From positions 62,001 to 126,000 of the forward strand of contig NZ_JAEKKT010000115.1 of the NCBI RefSeq assembly GCF_019510245.1: a stretch of DNA of 64,000 bases, given 5' to 3'. How positions within the stretch are numbered: position 1 is the stretch's first letter; every line of letters begins with the position of its first letter. The notes beneath the pieces are model-generated. The model saw only the letters and a list, made by a program, of their open reading frames with translations, was not told the origin of the DNA and did no database searches. Shown here piece after piece: positions 1 to 6,997 of this stretch. Both the position numbers and the translations under genes were made by a program. Source of the stretch: Streptomyces sp. (GTDB taxonomy: Bacteria; Actinomycetota; Actinomycetes; Streptomycetales; Streptomycetaceae).

Positions 1-221
1 GGGGCGGCGGGCAGCGGGGTCAGGCCCCACTTGCGCCAGGCCGCCGCCGAGTCGGAAATGGCGGGCGCGGTGCTGACGGTGCCGTCCGGCGCGGCGGGCC
101 GGGAGGTGCCGGCGGCAACCCCGGTCCCGCCGACGGCACCGCAACCTCCGACCGCCAGGCCCACTGCGACCGCCCCTGTCACCGACCGGTACAGCCTGCC
201 CCGGTTCCTGCGCTGCTTCAC
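1..221 (-). CDS. Putative lipoprotein, N-terminal part (runs off left edge)
   Basis: Reading leftward from a GTG at 221-219, the frame stays open to the window edge (73 codons). It begins with a basic stretch (VKQRRNRGR), a hydrophobic segment and a lipobox-like VGGC near residue 31, then a Thr/Ala/Pro-rich linker. This is the layout of an exported actinobacterial lipoprotein. A GAGGGA ribosome site lies about 8 bases upstream of the GTG. The mature domain is outside the window, so no function can be given. The same DNA has an open plus-strand frame, but only the minus-strand frame has a signal peptide and a ribosome site. Confidence 0.6.
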   Translation of the reverse strand, partial: MKQRRNRGRLYRSVTGAVAVGLAVGGCGAVGGTGVAAGTSRPAAPDGTVSTAPAISDSAAAWRKWGLTPLPAA

Positions 222-445
222 CGTGTCCGTCCCTCAACTGACATCGATCTTGATCAGCCGAAAGGTAACCCAGCGAAACTAAAAAAAGATCAACAGTCAG
301 GTGTGATTACGCCAGGCAGTGCCTCTCCATTGCCGCCCCGCTCCCGCACGCTCCCGCACCACCTTCAGCGGACCCGCGACCCGCTCAGCCCCTACACCCC
401 AGCCGTGTACGGGAGATGCCCAGCTCGGAGCCCTGTGGGACACAT
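222..445. other. Intergenic stretch without recognised gene
   Basis: This region lies upstream of the lipoprotein start and downstream of the MarR stop. It contains a short A-rich tract around 280-290 but no convincing hairpin or coding frame. It presumably holds the promoter of the leftward lipoprotein gene. Confidence 0.4.
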
Positions 446-934
446 TCAGGACGCGCCGTCGCCGGCAGCCTCGCTGCGCTGTGAGTCGAGGCGATCGACT
501 GCTTGTCCGCTCCATGCCCGGATGACCGACGCTTGCTCGGGGGTCAGTGAATCGAGGAAGTGGCGGCGGATGTTGCCGCCGTGCACGAGGACGGCGTGCT
601 GGGCGGCGCGGCGGCCCTCGGCGGTCAGCCCGACCCCCGCACGGCGGCCATCGGCTCCGTACCGGGTGCGCTCGACGAAGCCGCGCCTCTCCATGCGGGT
701 CAGCTGATGGGCGACGCGGCTCTTGTCCCAGTCGAGCGACTCGGAGAGCTCGCCGACGCGCATCTCGCGGCCGGTGGCCTGCCACAGCGTCACCAGCACG
801 CTGAACTCGGCCTTCGAGATGTCGCAGTCACGCTGCAGACCACGCTCCAGCTCCCTGGTGAGCAGGCGCTGCGCGCGCATCCAGGTATCCCAGAACTCCC
901 ACTCCTCGGGTTCCAGCGATCGAGTCTCCGTCAT
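446..934 (-). CDS. MarR-family transcriptional regulator
   Basis: This 162-residue protein has the length and layout of MarR regulators: an N-terminal dimerisation helix, a central winged helix-turn-helix (about residues 40-105, including the SKAEFSVLVTLW recognition region and a RYGADGRRAGVGLTAEGR wing) and C-terminal dimerisation helices. MarR proteins usually repress a divergent gene and release DNA on binding a phenolic or oxidising ligand. The gene is divergent from an FMN reductase with an 88-base gap holding two matching inverted repeats, so it probably represses itself and the reductase. The ligand is unknown. Confidence 0.9.
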   Translation of the reverse strand: MTETRSLEPEEWEFWDTWMRAQRLLTRELERGLQRDCDISKAEFSVLVTLWQATGREMRVGELSESLDWDKSRVAHQLTRMERRGFVERTRYGADGRRAGVGLTAEGRRAAQHAVLVHGGNIRRHFLDSLTPEQASVIRAWSGQAVDRLDSQRSEAAGDGAS

Positions 935-959
935 GGCGTCGAGGATACCGCGACCAGCA

Positions 960-977
960 GAGTTGTCACTTCAACTC
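960..977. promoter_or_regulatory. Inverted repeat, candidate MarR operator 1
   Basis: GAGTTG-N6-CAACTC, with perfect 6-base arms, lies between the divergent MarR and FMN-reductase genes. The same arms recur 29 bases downstream, so the sites sit about three helical turns apart, as expected for two bound dimers. Confidence 0.7.
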
Positions 978-988
978 CCTTCGATCTA

Positions 989-1006
989 GAGTTGACGCAT
1001 CAACTC
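989..1006. promoter_or_regulatory. Inverted repeat, candidate MarR operator 2
   Basis: GAGTTGA-CGCA-TCAACTC has perfect 7-base arms and ends 16 bases before the reductase start codon. A bound repressor here would block the reductase promoter or early transcription. It is the better-conserved copy of the pair. Confidence 0.72.
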
Positions 1007-1022
1007 CACCGAAAGGCAGACC

Positions 1023-1610
1023 ATGACGCTCCGCATCGCACTCATCCTCGGATCCACCCGCCCCGGACGCCGCGGTGACCAGATCGCCGCGTGGGCGCTG
1101 GAGGCCGCCCTGGCCCACGGCGGCGCCGACTACGAACTCGTCGACCTCGCCGACCACGACCTCGGCAACCTCGACGAGCCCGGCAACCCGAACTTCCAGC
1201 AGTACCGGCACGACCACACCCGCACCTGGGCCGCACTCGTCGACAGCTTCGACGGCTACGTGTTCCTCGTCCCCGAGTACAACCACTCCTACCCCGGAGC
1301 CCTGAAGAACGCCCTCGACTACGTCTACCGGGAGTGGAACGACAAGGCCGCCGGGATCATCAGCTACGGCGGCTGGGTCGCCGGGGCGCGGGCCGCCGAG
1401 GCGCTGCGGCTCGTCCTCGCCGAACTCCAGGTGGCCACGGTCCGTGCCCAGCCCACCATCTCGACGCACCCCTCGTTCCGCACCGGCTCCTTCGTCCCCC
1501 AGGAGGGACTGGACACCGCCGTGGGTGGCATGCTCGATCAGTTGCTCCTCTGGTCCGGCGCGCTGCGGGGGGTGCGCCAGGCCAAAACTCAGACGGCCGC
1601 GGCTGCATGA
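1023..1610 (+). CDS. NAD(P)H-dependent FMN reductase / flavodoxin-fold quinone reductase
   Basis: The 195-residue protein has the flavodoxin-like fold of the NADPH-dependent FMN reductase family. Its N-terminal LILGSTRPGRRGDQIA loop binds FMN phosphate, and VPEYNHSYPGALKNALDY near residue 80 is the family signature that stacks on the isoalloxazine ring. These enzymes move electrons from NAD(P)H to FMN, quinones, azo dyes or nitro compounds. The gene is divergent from a MarR regulator and follows two inverted repeats, suggesting induction by an electrophile or quinone. The exact substrate is not predictable. Confidence 0.9.
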   Translation: MTLRIALILGSTRPGRRGDQIAAWALEAALAHGGADYELVDLADHDLGNLDEPGNPNFQQYRHDHTRTWAALVDSFDGYVFLVPEYNHSYPGALKNALDYVYREWNDKAAGIISYGGWVAGARAAEALRLVLAELQVATVRAQPTISTHPSFRTGSFVPQEGLDTAVGGMLDQLLLWSGALRGVRQAKTQTAAAA

Positions 1611-1673
1611 CGCCGCGTTCGAAGCCGATCACGCGACAGGGAGTCGCGAGCCGACGGACACAGCCCGGTGGGG

Positions 1674-2571
1674 TCAGTTCAGGAAGTCCAGCAGCCGCTT
1701 CGTCAGCTCGTGCGGGACTTCCTCGGGCAGGAAGTGACCGGCATCGGGGATGACCAGTTCGGTGACGTCGGTGGCCACCATGCGCATGGTCTCCGCCGGC
1801 ATGGTGCCGGTGCTGTACTGGCCGCCGACGGCGAGGACCGGGATGGTCAGCGGTCCCTGGTCGCGCCAGCGCTGGACGTGCTCGGCGGTGGTGTCGAGGG
1901 TGCGGTAGTACTCGAAGCCGGCACGCCGGGCGGCCGGGTCGCGCAGGTGGTCGACGTACAGGTCCACGGCGTGCTGCGGGATGGCGCCGGGGGTGGCGGT
2001 CTTGGACGCGAACTGGTGGCCGAAGTAGATCTCCTCGCGGCCGGCGATCAGGCGTTCGTTGAGGTCTGCGAGGCGGTTGATGACGAAGTGCGCCATCACC
2101 TCGTTGGTTCTCGGGTCCGTCAGCATCGGCGGGAACGGGGTGAGGCCGGGGAGGATCGACTCGGCGCCGACGAAGCGGGTGACGCGGTCGCGGTGGCTTG
2201 CGGCGAGGGCGTAGGCGACGAGCATGCCCAGGTCGTAGCCGACGACGGCGAAGCGTTCGTGCCCCAGGGCGGTCATCAGCTCGGACATGTCGTCGGCGAG
2301 GGTGGCGGCGTCGTAGCCGGTGGCGGGCCTGTCGCCTGGCGCCCATGCCGCGCAGGTCGGGGGCGATGACGGTGAAGTGCTCGGCGAGGGCGGGCATGGC
2401 CAGGCGCCAGCTGTACCAGAACTGGGGCCAGCTGGGCAGGAGCAGCAGCGGCGGGCCGTCGCCGCCGACGACGGCGTGCAGGGTCACCTCGCCGGTGGTG
2501 ACGGTGCGGCTGGTGAAGGTGTCGGTGAACCCGGCGGGCAGGCCCGGGACGTCGGTGACGGTGAACGCCAT
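1674..2571 (-). pseudogene. Alpha/beta hydrolase (epoxide hydrolase/dehalogenase-like), frameshifted
   Basis: The protein starts at ATG 2571 (MAFTVTDVPGLPAGF) and reads through the oxyanion region (LLPSWPQFWYSW, an altered HGxP loop) to the DLRGMG motif. Near 2325-2340 the frame is lost. The rest continues in another frame, including GYDLGM with the Asp nucleophile of epoxide hydrolases and haloalkane dehalogenases, and the catalytic His in PDAGHFLPEE. The gene spans 898 bases, one more than a multiple of three, so one extra base explains the break. It is either a recent mutation or a sequencing error. The gene is divergent from a TetR regulator with paired operators between them, so it was probably its target. 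Confidence 0.8.
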
Positions 2572-2608
2572 GGTGGTTTCTCCTCGGGACGCGAAGAGGC
2601 GCCCCATT

Positions 2609-2631
2609 GAAACGGATGATCTATCCACTTC
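2609..2631. promoter_or_regulatory. Inverted repeat, candidate TetR operator 1
   Basis: The core is GGAT-N5-ATCC (2614-2626), flanked by AAAC on the left and ACTT on the right. It lies 38 bases upstream of the hydrolase start and resembles the stronger copy 33 bases to the right. Confidence 0.6.
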
Positions 2632-2642
2632 AACGTAACACG

Positions 2643-2663
2643 AAACGGATGACTCATCCATTT
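2643..2663. promoter_or_regulatory. Inverted repeat, candidate TetR operator 2
   Basis: GGATGA-C-TCATCC (2647-2659) is a perfect 6-base inverted repeat with one central base, extended by AAA and TTT at its ends. It lies just upstream of the TetR start, suggesting autorepression and joint control of the divergent hydrolase. Confidence 0.7.
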
Positions 2664-2674
2664 ATGCTGTGGGC

Positions 2675-3253
2675 ATGACCCCTGCACCGATGCGCAAGGA
2701 CGCTGCCCGCAACCGGCAGCGCATCCTCGACGTGGCCCGCCGGCTCATCGGCGAAGGAACCCCCTTGCAACTCAACGACATCGCCCGCCTAGCCGGCGTG
2801 GGGGTGGCCACGACCTACCGGCACTTCCCGACCCCCGAGGCCCTGATGGAGACCGTGGCGACCCCGGGCCTGGAGGCTCTGATCACCCGCGCGGAACAGG
2901 CCCTGGCCGAGGAGGATCCCTGGGGCGCCCTGACCGGCTTCCTCGGCGCCACACTCGAGATGCAGCTGACCGACCCCTCCATCACCCTCGTCCGCGCCGC
3001 CCCCGAACGCGTCCTGCCCCGAACCGAGGAGCTCACCGCCACGCTGGACGCACTCGCCGGCCGCCTGCTGGAGCGCGCGCAGGCGGTGGGATCCGTGCAG
3101 GGCGTCGTCACCTGGGACGACCTGCTGCCCCTCATGTGCGGAATCGCCTACGCCGCTGGTGTCCACGCCGACGGCCAAGAGAAGCGCCTGGAGTCGGGGT
3201 GCCGCTACCTGGGGGTGATGCTCCGGGGGCTGCGCAGTGCCGATCCCGCGTGA
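2675..3253 (+). CDS. TetR-family transcriptional regulator
   Basis: This protein of about 192 residues has the TetR N-terminal helix-turn-helix: RKDAARNRQRILDVARRLI, then LNDIARLAGVGVATTYRHFPTPEALM, ending in the typical TYRHF recognition helix. The C-terminal ligand-binding half matches the length of SCO-type TetR proteins. ATG 2675 is preferred over an in-frame GTG at 2669. Paired inverted repeats upstream are likely operators for itself and the divergent alpha/beta hydrolase. A truncated old-yellow-enzyme gene follows after 11 bases and may once have been co-transcribed. The ligand is unknown. Confidence 0.9.
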   Translation: MTPAPMRKDAARNRQRILDVARRLIGEGTPLQLNDIARLAGVGVATTYRHFPTPEALMETVATPGLEALITRAEQALAEEDPWGALTGFLGATLEMQLTDPSITLVRAAPERVLPRTEELTATLDALAGRLLERAQAVGSVQGVVTWDDLLPLMCGIAYAAGVHADGQEKRLESGCRYLGVMLRGLRSADPA

Positions 3254-3264
3254 GCCGAGAAGAG

Positions 3265-3696
3265 ATGACGATGTCGAAGGCGTTCGGGCCCTACCGTCTT
3301 GGCGGCAGGCTTCTGGCCAACCGTCTGGTGATGGCACCGACGCCCCGCAGTCGTGCCTACGGGCCCGGCCAGAGCCCCACGGCGCTCATGGCGGACTACT
3401 ACGCGCAGCGTGCCTCCGCCGGACTGATCGTCACTGACGGCGTCCAGCCCTCCAGGGTCGGTCAGGGCTACCCCGACACCCTCGGCATCCACACCGCCGA
3501 GCAGATCGCGGCCTGGCGTACGGTGACCGACGCGGTGCACGCCCGCGGCGGCGTGATCTACCTCCCGATCATGCACACCGGACGGGTCGGCCACCCGGCG
3601 CTGATGGGCCTGCAGCCCGTCGGCGGGTCGTCGGGGCTCGGCTCGTGCTCGGACCTGTGCCGGCTCGGTGGTGCGCGTCAGCGGTGGCTGACGTAG
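3265..3696 (+). pseudogene. Old yellow enzyme (NADH:flavin oxidoreductase), 3'-truncated
   Basis: The frame begins MTMSKAFGPYRLGGRLLANR and matches the N-terminal third of OYE/N-ethylmaleimide reductases: MAPTPRSRAYGPGQSPTALM, then YYAQRASAGLIVTDG and IMHTGRVGHP. Homology stops near 3630, and the last 20 or so residues are unrelated before a stop at 3694-3696. Only about 143 of the usual 360 residues remain, so the FMN barrel is incomplete and the product cannot be a working ene-reductase. The lost part abuts the 3' end of the convergent gene at 3678, so a deletion or rearrangement joined the two. Confidence 0.8.
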
Positions 3697-4478
3697 GCGA
3701 CGAGTCCGCCGACGGTCAGACCCACTGCGCATCCGTAACGGAAGTATTCGTGGCGCATGCTCGGGGTGTACTGCGCATCGGTCATCGCGTACGGTGCGCG
3801 GACCCCCAATTTCACGCCGCACAGGCACACGACGTATCCGTGACGCAGGGCGGCGGCCTCCCACTCGGGGTCGTGCGGGACCCAGGTCCGGGAGTAGATG
3901 TTCCCGTCGGGCGTCCGCAGTTCCAGCCGGGAGTAGGTGCGTCCGAAATCCTGCCACGGTCCTGGCTGGTCATCGGGCATCTCGTGCAGTTCCCAGCCAG
4001 GGATCGAGTGCAGGTCGGCGTGGCCGGGCGGCCTGCGTCTCATGCCGAAGTAGACCTCGTCGGGGTCGCGTCGCGGTGGTTCGCGCATGCGCAGCTCGTC
4101 GAATATGGTGGGCCGCCTCTCGTCGAGGCAGACCCCGTCGTCGGAGCTCGGCGGGTCGGGCAGGCACAGGTCGGAGAACTCGGGCGGTAGGCGCCTCATG
4201 CCGAACAGGATGGCGCCTTCGATCTGCGGTTCCTTGGGTACCTCGTCGATCGAGGCCGCCTCCGGTACGGCGTACTGGATCCCGTAGCCGCGCACTTTCA
4301 GGGAACGCCTGAACTCGAAGAGGGCAACGGGCATGTGACGTGTCTGTGCGTGGTCGAGGGTGACGGTGCCTTCGGCGGTCTCCAGGCCCATCAGGACGGC
4401 CTCGAGCCGCAGCGCGGGGTCGTCGCTGAACAGGATCTGCCCGTGGTCGTCCACCTCTTCGAACTGACGACTGCTCAT
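3678..4478 (-). CDS. Unknown protein with repeated FGMRR motif and C-terminal membrane anchor
   Basis: I do not recognise this 266-residue protein. It is acidic and proline-rich, without a signal peptide. A similar module occurs twice: FGMRRLPPEFSDL near residue 93 and FGMRRRPPGHADL near residue 145. The last 20 residues (YGCAVGLTVGGLVAYVSHR) form one hydrophobic helix with a short basic tail, as in tail-anchored inner-membrane proteins. GGAGG lies about 9 bases before the ATG. The codon use looks like the neighbours, so it is likely a real gene. Its 3' end overlaps the tail of the truncated OYE frame. An inverted repeat at 4554-4570 lies upstream. Confidence 0.6.
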   Translation of the reverse strand: MSSRQFEEVDDHGQILFSDDPALRLEAVLMGLETAEGTVTLDHAQTRHMPVALFEFRRSLKVRGYGIQYAVPEAASIDEVPKEPQIEGAILFGMRRLPPEFSDLCLPDPPSSDDGVCLDERRPTIFDELRMREPPRRDPDEVYFGMRRRPPGHADLHSIPGWELHEMPDDQPGPWQDFGRTYSRLELRTPDGNIYSRTWVPHDPEWEAAALRHGYVVCLCGVKLGVRAPYAMTDAQYTPSMRHEYFRYGCAVGLTVGGLVAYVSHR

Positions 4479-4553
4479 CTCCTGGAGGCCTCCGGTCGGT
4501 TACCGTTCCGCGCCCGCGACGCCGACGGCCGGGACTTCAGTCATCCTATTGAA

Positions 4554-4570
4554 GGATCGTTGAACGATCC
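4554..4570. promoter_or_regulatory. Perfect palindrome GGATCGTT-G-AACGATCC
   Basis: Two 8-base arms flank one central G, 76 bases upstream of the unknown minus-strand gene. There is no following T-run and the loop is too small for a terminator, so an operator is more likely. No partner regulator is identified. Confidence 0.45.
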
Positions 4571-4748
4571 ATGTGCGGGACAGTATGCATCGCTGGGCCG
4601 GCGGTTTTCCGGATAGGCGCGGGTCGGCGGGTGCTGGTGCACGCCGCAAGCATCGGCGCGGCGTGGAGATCTTCCTCGGCCGCGTGTTCCTGAAGGCCTT
4701 CGCCGCACCAGCCCCGCGCTGACGGGTACTCAACGTCCCTTGCGAACC

Positions 4749-4763
4749 GGGACTTTCGGCCCT
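4749..4763 (+). promoter_or_regulatory. DosR/OsdR-like box
   Basis: GGGACTTTCGGCCCT resembles the DosR (DevR) response-regulator boxes of mycobacteria and the related sites in streptomycetes. It lies about 110 bases upstream of the DoxX start and belongs to a set of similar elements in this island. Confidence 0.55.
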
Positions 4764-4872
4764 GCGAGGCGGGCGGTGCGGCCTCCTGTGGAGCGGCCGG
4801 GTGAGCGGGACATTGAAGGCGCAACGAGAGTCGTCGGATCGCACGCACCACCCCTTGGAAGGGATGACCATC

Positions 4873-5502
4873 ATGGCAGTCCACCACGACCAACCCCGCC
4901 GGCACCTGGGGTTCCACCTCCCGGCCCTGCGCAGGGCCGGGACGGCGTCCGAGTCCGGTGCCGTGACGACCGCGGCGACGGCGACCAGCGCGTACGCGCT
5001 CGCCGGGCTCCGCCTGGTGACCGGGTTCGTCTTCCTGTGGGCGTTCCTGGACAAGACGTTCGGCTTCGGTTACGCCACCCCGTCCGGCAAGGGCTGGATC
5101 GACGGCGGCTCGCCCACCAAGGGCTTCCTCACCGGTGTCGCCGCCGGCCCGATGGAGTCGACGTTCCACGACTGGGCCGGACAGGGCTGGGCGGACTGGC
5201 TGTTCATGCTCGGCCTGCTCGGCATCGGCCTCGCGCTGATCGCGGGCATCGGCCTGCGGATCGCCGCGGTCGCGGGCACCCTGATGATGGCGTTCATGTG
5301 GATCGCCGAGTGGCCGCCGGCCAGGCACCTCTCGGACGGCTCGGTGAGCATGTCCACCAACCCGTTCGCCGACTACCACCTCGTCTACGCCGTCGTCATG
5401 ATCGCCCTCGCGGCCGCGGCCGCGGGCGCCGGCACGGTCTGGGGCCTGGGCAAGGTCTGGGCGCGGCTGCCCTTCGTCAGCCGCAACCGCTGGCTGCTCT
5501 GA
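4873..5502 (+). CDS. DoxX-family membrane protein
   Basis: This protein of about 209 residues has four hydrophobic helices typical of DoxX: LAGLRLVTGFVFLWAFLDK, then LFMLGLLGIGLALIAGIGL, AAVAGTLMMAFMWIAEW, and VYAVVMIALAAAAAGAG. DoxX proteins are small membrane proteins linked to redox or thiol stress, and some work with oxidoreductases. GGAAGG at the right distance favours ATG 4873 over the ATG at 4864. The gene stands alone, after a DosR-like box and before a strong terminator, so it is probably a monocistronic member of the stress island. A degraded copy of its 3' end is found at 8181-8229. Confidence 0.85.
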   Translation: MAVHHDQPRRHLGFHLPALRRAGTASESGAVTTAATATSAYALAGLRLVTGFVFLWAFLDKTFGFGYATPSGKGWIDGGSPTKGFLTGVAAGPMESTFHDWAGQGWADWLFMLGLLGIGLALIAGIGLRIAAVAGTLMMAFMWIAEWPPARHLSDGSVSMSTNPFADYHLVYAVVMIALAAAAAGAGTVWGLGKVWARLPFVSRNRWLL

Positions 5503-5514
5503 CCGTCGGGAGCT

Positions 5515-5563
5515 CACGGCAGCACGGCAGGCCCCCCGGCACGGGGCCTGCCGTGCTGCCGTG
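5515..5563. terminator. Strong intrinsic terminator hairpin
   Basis: The arms 5515-5535 and 5543-5563 form a perfect 21-base-pair GC-rich stem with a 7-base loop, starting 13 bases after the DoxX stop codon. There is no U-run, as usual for Streptomyces terminators. Confidence 0.85.
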
Positions 5564-5910
5564 GTCGGTGGCTGAACGCCGCACGGAGCGATGTCCGGGT
5601 ACAGCGGGCCGAGCTCCGAGGCCAGGTCGCGCCGACGGTGCGCTCGGAAGGATCCCTTCACCCGCGACGACCTGCTGCCGGCCGAGGAGATCGCCGTCCG
5701 GGACGCCGTGGCCGAGGACGACGCCCGCCGGTACACCCTCGCGCGCGGCACCGCACCGACCCTGCAGTGCGGCCTACCGCCGAGCCGCCTTTCGGCTCAG
5801 GGTGCAGCGAGTCGCCGACGAGAGCGCCGTCGCCCAGAATGGATCTGGCGATCGACAATGGTCTGGCGATCGACGGAGAACCTCACCCACGTGCAGAGGG
5901 GGAGGGAACC
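5564..5910. other. Long leader region before the phosphofructokinase gene
   Basis: No clear gene lies here. A plus-strand frame from 5591 is open through the region but has no recognised homologue and a poor ribosome site. A small hairpin GAGCCG-CCTTT-CGGCTC lies at 5783-5798, and an 18-base direct repeat lies at 5844-5874. Confidence 0.35.
5844..5874. repeat. Short direct repeat upstream of phosphofructokinase
   Basis: TCTGGCGATCGAC occurs at 5844-5856 and again at 5862-5874, each preceded by AATGG. The spacing of 18 bases is under two helical turns. It could bind a regulator with direct half-sites or be a small duplication. Confidence 0.5.
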
Positions 5911-6936
5911 ATGAAGGTAGGAGTACTGACCGGCGGCGGTGACTGTCCCGGTCTCAACGCCGTGATCCGCAGCGTCGTCCGCAAGGGCGTCCAGGAGTAC
6001 GGCTTCGAGTTCGCCGGCCTGCGGGACGGCTGGCGCGGCGCCCTCCAGGGGAACGTGGTGCCGCTGGGCATCCCCGAGGTGCGGGGCATCCTGCCGCGCG
6101 GCGGCACCATACTCGGCTCGTCCCGCACCAACCCGTTCAAGCACGAGGACGGCGTGCGCCGCATCCAGGACACCCTCGCCGCGCACGGCATCGACGCGCT
6201 CGTCGCGATCGGCGGCGAGGACACGCTGGGCGCGGCGGCCGAGCTGGGCCGCCATGGGATCCCGATCGTCGGCGTGCCCAAGACGATCGACAACGACGTG
6301 CCCGGCACCGACTACACCTTCGGCTTCGACACGGCCGTGGGCATCGCGACCGAGGCCATCGACCGCCTGCACACCACCGCCGAGTCGCACATGCGCACCC
6401 TGGTGGTGGAGGTGATGGGCCGGCACTCCGGATGGATCGCCCTGCACGCGGGTGTCGCGGGCGGCGCCAACGTGATCCTCATCCCGGAACGGCCGTTCGA
6501 CATCGAGCAGGTCTGTGCGTGGGTGAAGAGGCGCTTCGAGTTCCACTACGCGCCGATCGTCGTCACCGCCGAGGGAGCCGTCCCCAAGGAGGGGCAGATG
6601 GTCCTCAAGGACCGGTCGCTGGACGAGTACGGCCATGTGCGGCTGTCCGGGATCGGCGACTGGCTGGCGCGGGAGATCTCGCAGCGCACCGGCACGGACG
6701 CCCGCACGACGGTGCTCGGCCACGTCCAGCGCGGCGGCACCCCGAGCCCCTTCGACCGCTGGCTGGCCACCCGCTTCGGACTGCACGCCGTCGACGCGGT
6801 CAAGGACGGCGCCTTCGGGACCATGGTCGCCCTGAGCGGCACCCGGATCGTGCGGGTTCCGATCCCCGACACCGAGACGAAGACCAGGACGGTCGACCCG
6901 TCGCTGTACGACGAGTTCGGGGTGTTCTTCGGCTGA
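5911..6936 (+). CDS. 6-phosphofructokinase, PPi-type specificity residues
   Basis: This 341-residue PfkA-family enzyme phosphorylates fructose 6-phosphate in glycolysis. It shows the N-terminal TGGGDCPGLN loop, the catalytic PKTIDNDVPGTDYTFGFDTA segment (Asp127 in TIDND as base) and MGRHSGWIA and GHVQRGGTPSPFDR in the substrate and effector sites. Residues 104 (GGEDT) and 124 (PKTID) are Asp and Lys. In this family Gly104 goes with ATP use, while Asp104, usually with Lys124, goes with pyrophosphate use, so a PPi-dependent enzyme is likely. GGGAGG precedes ATG 5911. It sits alone between a terminator and a convergent stress-protein gene, and would spare ATP under energy limitation. Confidence 0.9.
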   Translation: MKVGVLTGGGDCPGLNAVIRSVVRKGVQEYGFEFAGLRDGWRGALQGNVVPLGIPEVRGILPRGGTILGSSRTNPFKHEDGVRRIQDTLAAHGIDALVAIGGEDTLGAAAELGRHGIPIVGVPKTIDNDVPGTDYTFGFDTAVGIATEAIDRLHTTAESHMRTLVVEVMGRHSGWIALHAGVAGGANVILIPERPFDIEQVCAWVKRRFEFHYAPIVVTAEGAVPKEGQMVLKDRSLDEYGHVRLSGIGDWLAREISQRTGTDARTTVLGHVQRGGTPSPFDRWLATRFGLHAVDAVKDGAFGTMVALSGTRIVRVPIPDTETKTRTVDPSLYDEFGVFFG

Positions 6937-6997
6937 CCCCCCGGAGTCCTTCCACGGCTGATGACGGCGCCGCTCCCCGCCCGACCGGTGCACGGCG

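Larger units (their letters stand above)
4479..4872. other. Divergent regulatory gap between the unknown gene and doxX-like gene
   Basis: No gene was found here. The gap contains a partial DosR-like half site (GGGACTTCAGTC, 4531-4542), a perfect 17-base palindrome (4554-4570) and a DosR-like box at 4749-4763 ahead of the DoxX gene. Confidence 0.5.

Noticed and set aside
31..282. Plus-strand open frame at the left edge
   Set aside because: It is antisense to a better minus-strand frame with signal peptide, lipobox-like site and ribosome site.
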